A stretch of 64,000 bases of DNA from Cognatiluteimonas weifangensis (GCF_003416885.1 NZ_QVPD01000006.1:62001-126000), one strand, 5' to 3'; counted from the first letter of the stretch, positions 48,374-57,107 are shown. Numbers and translations: made by a program. The notes: a model not told the origin generated them from the letters alone.

Positions 48374-49495
48374 ATGGATATCGGCTATTTCCTGAAGCTG
48401 ATGGTGGAGAAGAACGCCTCCGACATGTTCCTGACCACCGGCGCGCCGGTGTACATCAAGGTCGAGGGCAAGCTCTACCCGCTCGGCAACACCGGGCTGC
48501 CCACGGGCATGGTCAAGAAGATCGCCTACTCGCTGATGGACGAGGGCCAGGTGCCGGTGTTCGAACGCGACCTGGAACTGAACATGGCGCTGGCGCTGCA
48601 GGATTCCGGGCGCTTCCGCGTCAACGTGTTCAAGCAGCGCGGCGAGGTCGGCATGGTGATCCGCGCGATCCGCAGCGTGATCCCCTCGATCGAGGAGCTG
48701 CAGCTGCCGCAGGTGCTCAAGGAAATCATCATGGCCCCGCGCGGGCTGGTGCTGCTGGTGGGTTCGACCGGTTCGGGCAAGTCGACCACGCTGGCGTCGA
48801 TGATCGACCATCGCAACAGCACCACCTCCGGCCACGTCCTCACCATCGAGGATCCGATCGAATACCTGCACAAGCACAAGAAGTCGATCGTCAACCAGCG
48901 CGAGGTCGGCCTGGACACCCACGCCTTCCACAACGCGCTGAAGAACGCGATGCGCGAGGCGCCGGACGTGATCCTGATCGGCGAGATCCGCGATGCCGAG
49001 ACCATGGAGGCCGCGATCGCCTTCGCCGAAACCGGCCACCTGTGCCTGGCGACGCTGCACTCCAACAACGCCGACCAGACCATCGAGCGCATCCTCAACT
49101 TCTTCCCCGAGGGCGCGCACAAGAACATCCTGATGAACCTGGCGCTGAACCTGAAGGCGGTGGTGTCGCAGCGCCTGGTGGTGGGCATGGACGGCCGCCG
49201 CCTGCCCGCGGCCGAGGTCCTGATCAACACACCGATGATCCGCGACCTGCTGCGCCGCGGCCAGGTGCACGAGATCAAGCAGGCGATGGAGGAGTCGTTG
49301 GAAGCGGGCATGGAGAGCTTCGACCAGTGCCTGTTCCGGCTGCACAAGGAAGGCAAGATCGAGAAGGAAGAAGCGCTCAAGGCGGCCGACTCGCGCGACG
49401 GCCTGGCGCTGAAGTTCCGCCTGTCCGAAGGCAGCAGCGGCGAGCACGATCCCTACGCCGACGTGTTCGAGACCGGGGCAGGCGGCCGGGCTTGA
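48374..49495 (+). CDS. pilU: Type IV pilus retraction ATPase PilU
   Basis: A hexameric AAA-type ATPase of 373 residues that helps retract type IV pili. Walker A GSTGSGKST lies near residue 132, the Asp box is LTIEDPIEYLHKHKKSIVNQ, Walker B is DVILIGEIRDAETME and the His box is GHLCLATLHSNNADQT. The N-terminus MDIGYFLKLMVEKNASDMF and the length are closer to PilU than PilT. No pilT gene is adjacent. The next 850 bases are a repeat element. Confidence 0.93.
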   Translation: MDIGYFLKLMVEKNASDMFLTTGAPVYIKVEGKLYPLGNTGLPTGMVKKIAYSLMDEGQVPVFERDLELNMALALQDSGRFRVNVFKQRGEVGMVIRAIRSVIPSIEELQLPQVLKEIIMAPRGLVLLVGSTGSGKSTTLASMIDHRNSTTSGHVLTIEDPIEYLHKHKKSIVNQREVGLDTHAFHNALKNAMREAPDVILIGEIRDAETMEAAIAFAETGHLCLATLHSNNADQTIERILNFFPEGAHKNILMNLALNLKAVVSQRLVVGMDGRRLPAAEVLINTPMIRDLLRRGQVHEIKQAMEESLEAGMESFDQCLFRLHKEGKIEKEEALKAADSRDGLALKFRLSEGSSGEHDPYADVFETGAGGRA

Positions 49496-49514
49496 AAAAG
49501 TTTCATCTCCCGGG

Positions 49515-49838
49515 GGAAACCCCTGCGGAGAAAGTCGACGGCCCGACTTGTGGCGGACACGCCGTCATTCCGTTCCGGAGGCTCGGCGGAAACCTCTGCG
49601 AGGGAAGCCGGTGGCCCGGCCTGTGCGGGATACACGGTTAGTCCATCCTTCATGCGCGGAAACATCTGCGGGGAAGCCGGCGCCCAGTCGGTGCAAGACA
49701 CGCCGTGAGTCCATCCCCGCGCGCGGAAGCTTCTGCGAGGGAAGCCGGCGGCCCAACCCTTGCAGGACGCGCCGCGAATACATGCTTCAGGTGCGGAAAT
49801 ATCCGCGGGGGAAGCCGGTGGCCCGGCCTGTGCGGGAC
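49515..49838. repeat. Composite repeat element 1, direct ~70-bp units
   Basis: Five imperfect direct units start at 49515, 49588, 49658, 49725 and 49795 (spacings 73, 70, 67, 70). Each has GGAAAC-CTCTGCG followed by GAAGCCGG, a C/G-rich core (GGCCCGGCCTGTGCGGGA in the best copies) and CACGCCGTGAATACATCC. No spacer-like unique sequence separates them. Frames across them translate to repetitive strings and are not taken as genes. Confidence 0.85.
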
Positions 49839-49919
49839 ACGCCGTGAATACGTCCCTGTAGGCTCCTCGGCGGCATCCATGCCGCCGACGGTCCCGCACA
49901 GGCCGGGCCACCGGCTTCC
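49810..49919. repeat. Composite repeat element 1, GTAG-headed palindrome with 29-bp arms
   Basis: The core of the last direct unit (49810-49838) is followed by its exact reverse complement (49891-49919), 29 of 29 bases. Inside lies GTAG (49858-49861), then a perfect 9-2-9 palindrome, CGGCGGCAT-CC-ATGCCGCCG (49868-49887). A GTAG head before a palindrome is typical of REP sequences, for example those of Stenotrophomonas. Confidence 0.8.
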
Positions 49920-49981
49920 GGGCAAGTGAGTCGGCGCGCGTAGAAACAACCAGCCGAAGCGACGAACCTCCAGTCTCGCGC

Positions 49982-50098
49982 AGTCGCCGGCCGGCGGGCT
50001 GGGGGTGCGGAGAGTGGACCATGGAGGGCCCACGACCCGACTTAAAGACAGGAGGTCGTCAGGAGGGCGCAGCACCCCCAGCCCGCCGGGCGGCGACT
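49982..50098. repeat. Composite repeat element 1, long hairpin
   Basis: The 27-base arm 49982-50008 (starting AGTCGCCGGCC) pairs with 50072-50098 at 26 of 27 positions. A smaller inner stem, GTGGACC (50014-50020) with GGCCCAC (50027-50033), has one mismatch that would be a G-U pair in a minus-strand RNA. The loop carries CTTAAAGACAGGAGGTCGTC. The same structure recurs at 63779-63895. Confidence 0.8.
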
Positions 50099-50345
50099 CC
50101 TGCCGAAGCCGATCCACCGAAGCCAGGCCATGACTCGCGCCCCAACTTCAATGACAGGAGTCGTCAGGAGGGCGCAGCACCCCCAGCCCGCCGGGCGGCG
50201 ACTCCGTCCGAAGCCGATCTCACGAGGTCAGCCAGGACTCGAAGTCAGGCCAGGCGCGGCGTGCGACACGACTTGAAGACAGGACACACTGTCAAGAAGA
50301 CGCAGCACCCCAAGCCCGCAGGGCGGTCACTCCGTCCGAAGCCGA
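50041..50345. repeat. Composite repeat element 1, tail repeats
   Basis: The block from CTTAAAGACAGGAGGTCGTC through GCGCAGCACCCCCAGCC to CCGAAGCCGATC occurs three times, starting near 50041, 50147 and 50271, with rising divergence. The third ends 12 bases before the maiA stop. The whole stretch 49496-50357 has no credible protein gene. Confidence 0.8.
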
Positions 50346-50357
50346 TCTCCGTCCCCT

Positions 50358-51023
50358 TCAAGCCTGGTTGGGCGCGTCCGGCTGCCGCTCCGGACGCGCG
50401 GCATCGAACGCCGGCAGCGCCAGGCAGGCCTGTTCGATCCGGACGATGGTCGGGTACGGCGTCAGGTCGATGCCGTAGCGGCGCGCGTTGTATACCTGCG
50501 GCACCAGGCAGCAGTCGGCGATGGTGGGGACGTTGCCGTCGCAGAACGCGCCGGTCGAGGGATGGTCCTGCAGCAGCGCCTCGAACGCGGCGAAGCCTTC
50601 GCCGATCCAGTGCCGCACCCAGACGTCGCGCTCGGCCTGCGGCACGCCCCAGTCGCGCTCGAAATACTGCAGCACGCGCAGGTTGTTGAGCGGATGGATT
50701 TCGCAGGCGACCACTTGCGCCAGCGCGCGCACGCGCTGGCGGTCGCGCGCGGTCGCCGGCAGCAGCGCCGGCGTCGGCCACATCTCGTCGAGGTACTCCA
50801 GGATCGCCAGCGACTGCCGCAAGGTGCGCTGGCCGTGCTGCAGCACCGGCACCAGCTGCTGCGGGTTGGTGGCGCGGTAGCTGTCCGCATGCTGCTCGCC
50901 GCCGCCGCGCAGCAGGTGCACCGGCATGATCTCGTAGGCCAGGCCCTTGAGGTTCAGGCCGATGCGCACCCGGTAGGCGGCGCTGGAACGCCAGTAGGAA
51001 TACAGGCACAACCGATCGATCAC
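50358..51023 (-). CDS. maiA: Maleylacetoacetate isomerase (zeta-class GST)
   Basis: A glutathione-dependent enzyme of 221 residues that isomerises maleylacetoacetate to fumarylacetoacetate in tyrosine breakdown. The N-terminal thioredoxin domain has LYSYWRSSAAYRVRIGLNLK, with the SSxxYRVRIAL-type active site, followed by NPQQLVPVLQHG and LRQSLAILEYLDE. The helical domain ends YPTIVRIEQACLALPAF. The start ATG 51023 fits the family. It lies downstream of the fumarylacetoacetase gene on the same strand, so the two last steps are together. Confidence 0.92.
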   Translation of the reverse strand: MIDRLCLYSYWRSSAAYRVRIGLNLKGLAYEIMPVHLLRGGGEQHADSYRATNPQQLVPVLQHGQRTLRQSLAILEYLDEMWPTPALLPATARDRQRVRALAQVVACEIHPLNNLRVLQYFERDWGVPQAERDVWVRHWIGEGFAAFEALLQDHPSTGAFCDGNVPTIADCCLVPQVYNARRYGIDLTPYPTIVRIEQACLALPAFDAARPERQPDAPNQA

Positions 51024-51132
51024 GAGACCGCTCCCCCTGCGGCAGCCGGAGCCAACCGCGATCCGCGCACCTTAGCGTGCGCGGCGCCGGCAAGGAATAC
51101 CGCCGGTCGCGCGGGCAGGCGCGCCGATGCCG

Positions 51133-52122
51133 TCAGGGCGCCGGCTGGCGCTCGATCCGCTGCTCGATGGCGCCGAAGATGCTGCGGCCCTCGCGGTCCA
51201 GCATCTCGATCCGGACGCGGTCGCCGAAGGCCATGAACGGGGTCTGCGGCTTGCCGGTCGCCAGCGCTTCCACGGTGCGCTTCTCGGCGAAGCAGGAGGC
51301 GCCCAGGCTGGTGTCCTCGTTGGCGATGGTGCCGGAACCCACGATCGTGCCGGCCGACAACGGCCGGGTCTTCGCCGCATGCGCCACCAGCTGGGCGAAG
51401 TCGAACTGCATGTCGACCCCGGCCTCGGGCGCGCCGAACCATTGCCCGTTGACGTGGGTGAGCAGCGGCAGATGCAGCTTGTTGCCGCGCCAGGCGTCGC
51501 CGAGCTCGTCGGGGGTCACGAACACCGGCGACAGGGTCGAGCGCGGCTTGGACTGCAGGAAGCCGAAGCCCTTGGCCAGCTCGCCCGGGATCAGATTGCG
51601 CAGGGAGACATCGTTGACCAGACCGACCAGCTGGATGTGCTCGGCGGCCTGCGCCGGCGTCACCGCCATCGGCACGTCGTCGGTGACCACCACGATCTCG
51701 GCTTCCAGGTCGATGCCGTAGGCCTCGTCGACCACCCGCACCGGGTCGCGCGGGCCGTTGAAGCCGGCGCTGGTGGCCTGGTACATCAGCGGATCGGTGT
51801 AGAAGCTTTCCGGCACCTCGGCGCCGCGCGCGCGGCGCACCCGCGCCACGTGCGGCAGGTAGGCGCTGCCGTCGACGAACTCGTAGGCGCGCGGCAGCGG
51901 CGCGGCGAGCGCGAGCATGTCCAGGTCGAAGGCGCCGTCGGCACTGCCGTCGTTGAGCGCCTCCGACAGCGCGACCAGCCGCGGCGCGGTGTTGGACCAG
52001 TCCTCCAGCGCCCGCTGCAGGGTCGGCGCGATGCCGGTGGCGCGCACGCCGTGCGCGAGGTCGCGGGAGACGACGATGAGGGTGCCGTCGCGGCCGCCTT
52101 CCTTGAGGGAACCGAGTTTCAT
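51133..52122 (-). CDS. Fumarylacetoacetate hydrolase family protein
   Basis: A protein of 329 residues. It starts MKLGSLKEGGRDGTLIVVSR, typical of the bacterial FAH group adjacent to maiA. Metal and substrate residues lie in DLEAEIVVVTDDVPM and GFGFLQSKPRSTLSPVFVTP; GSGTIANEDTSLGASCFAEK is also characteristic. With maiA it should cleave fumarylacetoacetate to fumarate and acetoacetate; scoAB elsewhere in the window could then activate acetoacetate. Upstream dioxygenases of the pathway are not present here. A start further upstream is open but lacks homology. Confidence 0.88.
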   Translation of the reverse strand: MKLGSLKEGGRDGTLIVVSRDLAHGVRATGIAPTLQRALEDWSNTAPRLVALSEALNDGSADGAFDLDMLALAAPLPRAYEFVDGSAYLPHVARVRRARGAEVPESFYTDPLMYQATSAGFNGPRDPVRVVDEAYGIDLEAEIVVVTDDVPMAVTPAQAAEHIQLVGLVNDVSLRNLIPGELAKGFGFLQSKPRSTLSPVFVTPDELGDAWRGNKLHLPLLTHVNGQWFGAPEAGVDMQFDFAQLVAHAAKTRPLSAGTIVGSGTIANEDTSLGASCFAEKRTVEALATGKPQTPFMAFGDRVRIEMLDREGRSIFGAIEQRIERQPAP

Positions 52123-52390
52123 GCGTTGCCGCCGGTGATTGCGCGAACCGCGATTGTAGCGCGACGCACCTCGCCGACCGCGCGCCACCCCTGCTGCCGC
52201 CGCGCCATGCCGCAGCGTGTGACAACGCTGCGACCGCGCGAAGGCGCTGCGGCCACGCGAGTGCGCGGCGGCCGGCAACCGTTGTGGCCGCACCTGCGCA
52301 GCACCGATGCGCGCCACCGGGGCGGGCACCGGCGTGGCACTTCCGGGCAGCGTGCGCGGGCTGCCCCGGCCGGCGGATGCCGCGTCGCCG

Positions 52391-53137
52391 CTACGCCGCC
52401 TCGCCCTGGAAGCCGCCGGCGCGCCAGGTCAGCACCAGCGTGTCGCGGTGGCCGACGACACCATCGTCCAGCGGCTGGATCGGGGTGGACTCGTGGATCA
52501 CGCGGGCGTCGTCGAGCAGCAGCAGCGACCACGGCGCGTCGAGCGTGAAGCGCAGCCCCGCGGAGCCGATCGCCTCGAACACCCGGGTTTCGCCGCCCTT
52601 GATGCCGTCGCGCCCGACCAGCAGCACGGCGACGAAATCCACGCCGTCGCGGTGCGCGCCTTCGGGCGTCGGGCGGCCGATGCCGTCGCTGGTGTCGATC
52701 CGGAACTGGTGCGCCTCGAGGTACCAGGTGCATTCGTCCCGCAGTTGCGAGCACAGCCCGGTCAGCGCCGCCAGCAGTCGCGGCCACGCCGGCTGCGCCA
52801 GCACCTCGGCCGCGATCGGCTCGAACCAGCGATGCATGCCGCCGTGCAGCGCGTTGTATTCCAGCGACTGCCAGTGCGCGCGGTGCGGCGCCAGGACGGG
52901 GACGCCGGCCTCGACCACGAAACAGGCATGGCGGCGGCGGCGGTAGCTGCCGCCGTCCTTGAGGTAGCGGTCCACGACGAGATCGCCCCAGCTGGGGCGC
53001 AACGCCTGCAGCGCGTCCAGCCCGCAGCCGCACAACGCGGCCACCGCCTCCGGCGCCAGCACCGCGTAGCCGCGCCCGCGCAATTGCGACAGCAGCGCGG
53101 CGGGCGGAGTGTAGGGCGGCGGCGGGGTCGGGACCAT
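52391..53137 (-). CDS. 2OG-Fe dioxygenase family protein (PF10014-like)
   Basis: A protein of 248 residues. The iron-binding H-x-D is in EGAHRDGVDFVAVLL at about residue 158, and the distal His is in ARVIHESTPIQPL at ~212, followed by RDTLVLTW. GRPTPEGAHRDG is typical of the PF10014 group, which includes free amino-acid hydroxylases (e.g. isoleucine dioxygenase). The substrate here is unknown. The ATG 53137 precedes a Pro-rich start (MVPTPPPPYTPPAAL). It lies 99 bases downstream of a tRNA-Gln gene, and 268 bases before the FAH gene with nothing recognisable between. Confidence 0.8.
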   Translation of the reverse strand: MVPTPPPPYTPPAALLSQLRGRGYAVLAPEAVAALCGCGLDALQALRPSWGDLVVDRYLKDGGSYRRRRHACFVVEAGVPVLAPHRAHWQSLEYNALHGGMHRWFEPIAAEVLAQPAWPRLLAALTGLCSQLRDECTWYLEAHQFRIDTSDGIGRPTPEGAHRDGVDFVAVLLVGRDGIKGGETRVFEAIGSAGLRFTLDAPWSLLLLDDARVIHESTPIQPLDDGVVGHRDTLVLTWRAGGFQGEAA

Positions 53138-53184
53138 TGGCTATTGTAAGTGCGGCTCCGGCCGCGACCGCAGCCGTGGGCCAC

Positions 53185-53207
53185 AAAAAACCCGCCGGGT
53201 GGCGGGT
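53185..53207 (-). terminator. Intrinsic terminator downstream of tRNA-Gln
   Basis: On the minus strand the stem ACCCGCC / GGCGGGT closes a short loop and is followed by six U (complement of AAAAAA at 53185-53190). It lies 29 bases after the tRNA 3' end, the expected place. Confidence 0.8.
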
Positions 53208-53235
53208 CTTCTGCGCATCTTGCCGGCTGCGGAAC

Positions 53236-53310
53236 TGGCAGCCCCGGAAGGATTCGAACCTCCGAATGCCTGAGTCAGAGTCAGGTGCCTTACCGCTTGG
53301 CGACGGGGCT
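53236..53310 (-). tRNA. tRNA-Gln (anticodon CUG)
   Basis: A 75-base cloverleaf. The acceptor arm AGCCCCG pairs with CGGGGCT; the anticodon stem CCTGA/TCAGG encloses the loop CTCTGAC, so the anticodon is CTG. The T arm holds GGTTCGAATCC. CCA is encoded at the 3' end (53236-53238). The D arm (GCCAAGCGGTAAGGC) matches E. coli tRNA-Gln closely. Confidence 0.96.
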
Positions 53311-53328
53311 GTGAAGCGGATTCTAACC

Positions 53329-53359
53329 AAAAGCCCATGAACGCCGCAGCAGGGCTTTT
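53329..53359 (-). terminator. Hairpin between rpsI and tRNA-Gln
   Basis: AAAAGCCC (53329-53336) pairs with GGGCTTTT (53352-53359). It follows rpsI on the minus strand, and the A/U-rich stem base resembles a bidirectional terminator. Confidence 0.55.
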
Positions 53360-53363
53360 GTCG

Positions 53364-53391
53364 GCGTCCCGCGCCCTCTGGCGCGGGACGC
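53364..53391 (-). terminator. 12-bp perfect stem-loop after rpsI
   Basis: GCGTCCCGCGCC (53364-53375) and GGCGCGGGACGC (53380-53391) flank CTCT. It lies 22 bases past the rpsI stop. There is no U-run, so it may protect the transcript end or act with the next hairpin. Confidence 0.5.
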
Positions 53392-53412
53392 TGCGGGCGG
53401 AAACCCGCGGAC

Positions 53413-53805
53413 TTAACGCTTGGAGAACTGGGTCGCGCGGCGGGCCTTGTGCAGGCCGACCTTCTTGCGCTCGACCTCGCGCGCGTCGCGGGTCATGAAG
53501 CCGGCGCGGCGCAGATCGGACTTGAGCGTTTCGTCGTACTCCACCAGCGCGCGGGCGATGCCCAGGCGGATGGCGCCGGCCTGGCCGGTGATGCCGCCGC
53601 CCTCGACCGTGACCTTGACGTCGAACTTGCCGGTCGACTGGGTCAGCTCCAGCGGCTGGCGCACGATCATGCGCGCGGTCTCGCGGCCGAAGAACTCCTC
53701 GATCGAACGGTCGTTGATGGTGATCTTGCCGTCGCCCTTGCGCAGGAACACGCGTGCGGTGGAGGACTTGCGACGGCCGGTGCCGTAATTCTGGGTGATT
53801 GCCAT
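53413..53805 (-). CDS. rpsI: 30S ribosomal protein S9
   Basis: A protein of 130 residues. It starts [20 protein letters not shown] and ends with the S9 tail [11 protein letters not shown], whose last residues contact tRNA in the P site. [20 protein letters not shown] is the core signature. The start ATG 53805 is fixed by homology. It follows rplM by 55 bases, the universal L13-S9 pair. Confidence 0.97.
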   Translation of the reverse strand: MAITQNYGTGRRKSSTARVFLRKGDGKITINDRSIEEFFGRETARMIVRQPLELTQSTGKFDVKVTVEGGGITGQAGAIRLGIARALVEYDETLKSDLRRAGFMTRDAREVERKKVGLHKARRATQFSKR

Positions 53806-53860
53806 GGTTTTACCTTTGGAAGTCCGCACATCGACGTGCGGGCTCTTTGCGAGACTCGCG

Positions 53861-54289
53861 TTAAATGTCCAGGACCTGCGGCTGCTGGGCGGCGTGCGGA
53901 TGGTTCGGGCCCTTGTAGACCTTGAGCTTCCGGTACATCGCACGGCCGAGCGGGTTCTTCGGCAGCATGCCCTTGACCGCGGTCTCGAGCACGCGCTCGG
54001 GGTGGCGCTGCAGCGCCTGCGCCAGCGACTCGGTCTTCAGGTTGCCGACGTAGCCGGTGAAACGGTGGTACATCTTGTCGGCCAGCTTGTTGCCGGTGAC
54101 CGCGACCTTCTCGGCATTGATCACGACGATGTAGTCGCCGGTGTCGACGTGCGGGGTGAACACGGGCTTGTGCTTGCCGCGCAGGCGGCGGGCGAGCTCG
54201 GAGGCGAGGCGGCCCAGGGTCTTGCCCTCGGCATCGACGAGGTACCAGTCGCGCTGGACGGTCTCGTTCTTGGCACTGAAAGTCTTCAT
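53861..54289 (-). CDS. rplM: 50S ribosomal protein L13
   Basis: A protein of 142 residues. It starts [20 protein letters not shown] and has [38 protein letters not shown] and [20 protein letters not shown], all diagnostic of L13. It is the first gene of the L13-S9 operon, with a good promoter 98-126 bases upstream of its start codon. In many bacteria L13 represses its own operon; no such site is evident by eye. Confidence 0.97.
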   Translation of the reverse strand: MKTFSAKNETVQRDWYLVDAEGKTLGRLASELARRLRGKHKPVFTPHVDTGDYIVVINAEKVAVTGNKLADKMYHRFTGYVGNLKTESLAQALQRHPERVLETAVKGMLPKNPLGRAMYRKLKVYKGPNHPHAAQQPQVLDI

Positions 54290-54386
54290 GGCGGGTCTGG
54301 TCTGGGTACCTGGTCGGGCTGGTTCCGGCGGCCTCGGGCCGGCGGAAGGTCGCCGCGCGTTGTGAATGCGGAACGCAAGAGGCGGA

Positions 54387-54415
54387 ATGATAGCGGGCGC
54401 CGCCGGCGCAGGCAA
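54387..54415 (-). promoter_or_regulatory. Promoter of rplM-rpsI
   Basis: On the minus strand TTGCCT (54415-54410) and TATCAT (54392-54387) are 17 bases apart. The position gives an RNA leader of about 90 bases before rplM. Confidence 0.65.
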
Positions 54416-54434
54416 GCCGCCGTACACTGCCGCG

Positions 54435-55562
54435 GTGACCGCGCCCCTCGCCTCCCTCGTGGCCCTCGCCGACCGCTGCGTGCAGTGCGGGCTGTGCCTG
54501 CCGAGCTGTCCCACCTACCGCCTGGACGGGCTGGAAGCCGAGTCGCCCCGCGGCCGGATCGCCCTGGCCCGGGCCTGGGCGCTGGCTGCAAGCGCCCCGA
54601 CCGCCGCCGGCGAGACCCATCTGGACCAGTGCCTGGGCTGCCGCCGCTGCGAGGCCGTGTGCCCGGTCGGGGTCGAATACGGGGCGCTGCTGGGGCAGGC
54701 ACGCGCGCAGCAGCGCATCCGGCGCACCCCGGGCCGACGCCAGCGCTGGCTGGAATGGCTGACGCTGCGGCCACGGCGGCTGGCCATCGCGCTGGGCCTG
54801 TACCGACGCCTGCATCCGCTGCTGCCCGCGGCATGGCGGTCGCTGCCGCGACCGCCGGCGCCGCGCCCGGAGACGCTACCGGCGTCCGCGCCGGTGGCGC
54901 TGTTCCGCGGCTGCATCGCCGGCCCGTACGAGGCCGAGCTGCGGGCGGCCACCGCCCGGCTGTGCGCCGCGGCCGGCGCCGCCCTGGCGCTACCCGCGGC
55001 GCAGGGCTGCTGCGGCGCTCTGCACGCCCACGCCGGCGATACCGCGAGCGCCACCGCGCTGGCCGCGCGCAACCGCGCCGCCTTCGCCGGCACGCCGACG
55101 GTGCTGACCCTGGCCAGCGGCTGCCACGCGGCGGTCGCCGACGCGCTGGCGGGGGTCGCGACCACCCGCGACGCGCTCGACTTCCTCGCCGCGCGCGCCG
55201 GCCGGCTGCGCTTTCGCGCCTGCCACGAGACGGTCGCGTTGCACCTGCCCTGCACCCAGCGCAACGTCGTCCACAGCGACGCGGCGACCCGGACCCTGCT
55301 GGCGCAGGTGCCGGAACTGGCGGTCGTCGAACTCGATGCCGGTTACGGCTGCTGCGGCGCGGCCGGGACGCAGATGGCCACCGCCCCGGCACGCGCCGCG
55401 CGCTTCCGCCAGCCGCTGCTCGAGCAGTTGCAGGCTTCCGGCGCCCGCCGCCTGCTCAGCGCCAACATCGGCTGCCGCCTGCACTTCGCCAACGCCACCG
55501 CCGTCCCCGTCCAGCACCCCCTGGAGTTCCTTGCCGAGCACCTGCTCGCAGGGACGGCGTAA
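54435..55562 (+). CDS. GlcF-like iron-sulfur protein
   Basis: A protein of 375 residues. Two 4Fe-4S motifs lie at the N-terminus ([16 protein letters not shown] and [17 protein letters not shown]), followed by two CCG domains ([12 protein letters not shown] and [12 protein letters not shown]) with matching CxxxH-like sites. This is the layout of the glycolate oxidase iron-sulfur subunit. No glcD or glcE is adjacent, so it is either an orphan subunit or works with another flavoprotein. GTG 54435 is chosen because homology begins just after it ([13 protein letters not shown]). Confidence 0.85.
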   Translation: MTAPLASLVALADRCVQCGLCLPSCPTYRLDGLEAESPRGRIALARAWALAASAPTAAGETHLDQCLGCRRCEAVCPVGVEYGALLGQARAQQRIRRTPGRRQRWLEWLTLRPRRLAIALGLYRRLHPLLPAAWRSLPRPPAPRPETLPASAPVALFRGCIAGPYEAELRAATARLCAAAGAALALPAAQGCCGALHAHAGDTASATALAARNRAAFAGTPTVLTLASGCHAAVADALAGVATTRDALDFLAARAGRLRFRACHETVALHLPCTQRNVVHSDAATRTLLAQVPELAVVELDAGYGCCGAAGTQMATAPARAARFRQPLLEQLQASGARRLLSANIGCRLHFANATAVPVQHPLEFLAEHLLAGTA

Positions 55563-55612
55563 GCCGCGAAAGATTTCGGGGGGTTCGCCTTCCGACAGGC
55601 GATAATCCGGGC

Positions 55613-56251
55613 ATGGAACGCACCCTGACGCCACTGGATCGGATCCTCGTCGATGCGCAGAACGCGCTGGACACCGTGTTCGGCAGCGCCCGCGCCGAGC
55701 GCCCCAACCCCGGCCTCGGCGAAGCCGAAGTGGTGCTGGAGGACGCCGAACGTCGCCACGCCGCCGGGCTGATGCGGATCAACCACGTCGGCGAGGTCTG
55801 CGCGCAGGCGCTGTACGTCGGCCAGGCCGCGGTCGCCCGCGACGCCGCCACCCGCCGGCAGCTGCTCGCCGCCGCGCAGGAGGAGACCGACCACCTGGCC
55901 TGGTGCGCGGACCGGCTGCGCGAGCTCGACAGCCGTCCGAGCCGGCTCAACCCGCTGTGGTACGCCGGCAGCTACGCGATCGGCGCGCTGGCCGGCCTGC
56001 GCGGCGACGGCTGGAACCTGGGCTTCGTGGTCGAGACCGAACGCCAGGTCGAAGCGCACCTGGACCAGCACCTGCGGCAACTGCCGGAAGCTGACACCCG
56101 CAGCCGCGCGATCCTGGCGACGATGAAGGCCGACGAGGCGCGCCATGCCGACAACGCCCAGGCGCAGGGCGCGCGGGTGCTGCCGCCACCGATTCCGGCG
56201 CTGATGGCGGCCGCCTCGAAGCTGATGAAGACGGTCGCCTACCGGCTCTGA
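55613..56251 (+). CDS. coq7: 2-polyprenyl-3-methyl-6-methoxy-1,4-benzoquinone monooxygenase (Coq7)
   Basis: A di-iron hydroxylase of 212 residues for the penultimate step of ubiquinone biosynthesis. Iron ligands show as [54 protein letters not shown] and [16 protein letters not shown]. The core ExxH motifs are intact. The start ATG 55613 fits the family ([16 protein letters not shown]). It is 50 bases after the GlcF-like gene and converges on speD. Confidence 0.93.
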   Translation: MERTLTPLDRILVDAQNALDTVFGSARAERPNPGLGEAEVVLEDAERRHAAGLMRINHVGEVCAQALYVGQAAVARDAATRRQLLAAAQEETDHLAWCADRLRELDSRPSRLNPLWYAGSYAIGALAGLRGDGWNLGFVVETERQVEAHLDQHLRQLPEADTRSRAILATMKADEARHADNAQAQGARVLPPPIPALMAAASKLMKTVAYRL

Positions 56252-56264
56252 GCGTCGCGCAGAC

Positions 56265-56292
56265 AAAAAAGGCCGGCATGGAGCCGGCCTTT
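56265..56292 (-). terminator. Terminator of speD (shared with coq7)
   Basis: AAAGGCCGGC (56268-56277) and GCCGGCCTTT (56283-56292) form a 10-bp stem. On the minus strand the stem runs into six U, so it should end speD transcription. Its plus-strand side has only three T, so it ends coq7 less strongly. Confidence 0.8.
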
Positions 56293-56315
56293 GCGTCCGC
56301 GACGGGTGGTGGCGC

Positions 56316-57107
56316 TCACTCCACCAGGTTGCGGCCGTGATAGAGCTCCTCGATCTCGCGCTTCAGCCGCGCCTCGATCTTCATCCGCTCCTTGAACGAG
56401 AGGTTCTTCGCCTTTTCCTCGAACAGGTAGTCGTCCAGGTCGAAATCCTTCACGTGCATCTTGGTGTGGAAGATGTTTTCCTGGTAGACGTTGACGTCGA
56501 TCATCTCGTAGCGCGAGCGGATGTTCTTGGCCAGGTAGTCCTGGATCGAGTTGATCTTGTGGTCGATGTAGTGCTTGCGGCCCTTGATGTCGCGGGTGAA
56601 ACCGCGCACCCGGTAGTCCATCACCACGATGTCCGATTCCAGGCTCTCGATCAGGTAGTTCAGCGTCTTCAGCGGCGAGATCACCCCGCAGGTGGCGACG
56701 TCGATGTCGGCGCGGAAGGTGGCGATGCCGTTGTCCGGATGGGTCTCCGGGTAGGTATGCACGGTGATGTGCGACTTGTCCATGTGCGCGAGCACGGCCT
56801 CGGAGATCACGCCCTTGGCCTGCGCCTTGTCGATCACCGGCTCCTCGGAGATCAGGATCGTCACCGAGGCGCCCTGCGGGTCGTAGTCCTGGCGCGCGAC
56901 GTTGAGGATGTTGGCGCCGATGATCTCGGCCACGTCGGTGAGGATCTGGGTCAGCCGGTCGGCGTTGTATTCCTCGTCGATGTACTCGATGTAGCGCCGA
57001 CGCTGGTCTTCGGACACCGCATAGCAGACATCGTAGATGTTGAACGACAGCGCCTTGGTCAGGTTGTTGAACCCTTGCAGTTTCAGGCGCGGCAGCGGCT
57101 TGACCAC
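56316..57107 (-). CDS. speD: S-adenosylmethionine decarboxylase proenzyme
   Basis: A protein of 263 residues that supplies decarboxylated SAM for spermidine synthesis. It cleaves itself at a serine, which becomes the pyruvoyl cofactor; the site is [15 protein letters not shown]. Other marks are [52 protein letters not shown] and [20 protein letters not shown]. It starts on a GTG (57107; [12 protein letters not shown]), as homologues begin with the same sequence. It diverges from clp. Confidence 0.95.
   Translation of the reverse strand: MVKPLPRLKLQGFNNLTKALSFNIYDVCYAVSEDQRRRYIEYIDEEYNADRLTQILTDVAEIIGANILNVARQDYDPQGASVTILISEEPVIDKAQAKGVISEAVLAHMDKSHITVHTYPETHPDNGIATFRADIDVATCGVISPLKTLNYLIESLESDIVVMDYRVRGFTRDIKGRKHYIDHKINSIQDYLAKNIRSRYEMIDVNVYQENIFHTKMHVKDFDLDDYLFEEKAKNLSFKERMKIEARLKREIEELYHGRNLVE

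Noticed and set aside
49515..49838. CRISPR array
   Set aside because: Units are similar along their full length with no unique spacers, spacing varies (67-73), and no cas genes are near.
49453..50022. Long minus-strand open frame with repeated peptide blocks across the repeat element
   Set aside because: The peptide repeats follow the ~70-bp DNA units in several frames at once, there is no good start signal, and the same DNA at 63400-63700 gives a different broken frame. Best read as repeat DNA.
53236..53310. Integration site at tRNA-Gln
   Set aside because: No integrase, no repeated tRNA end and only core genes follow on both sides.
53795..55612. Long upstream extension of the coq7 frame
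   Set aside because: It crosses rplM and the GlcF-like gene in shadow frames; the Coq7 family starts at 55613.
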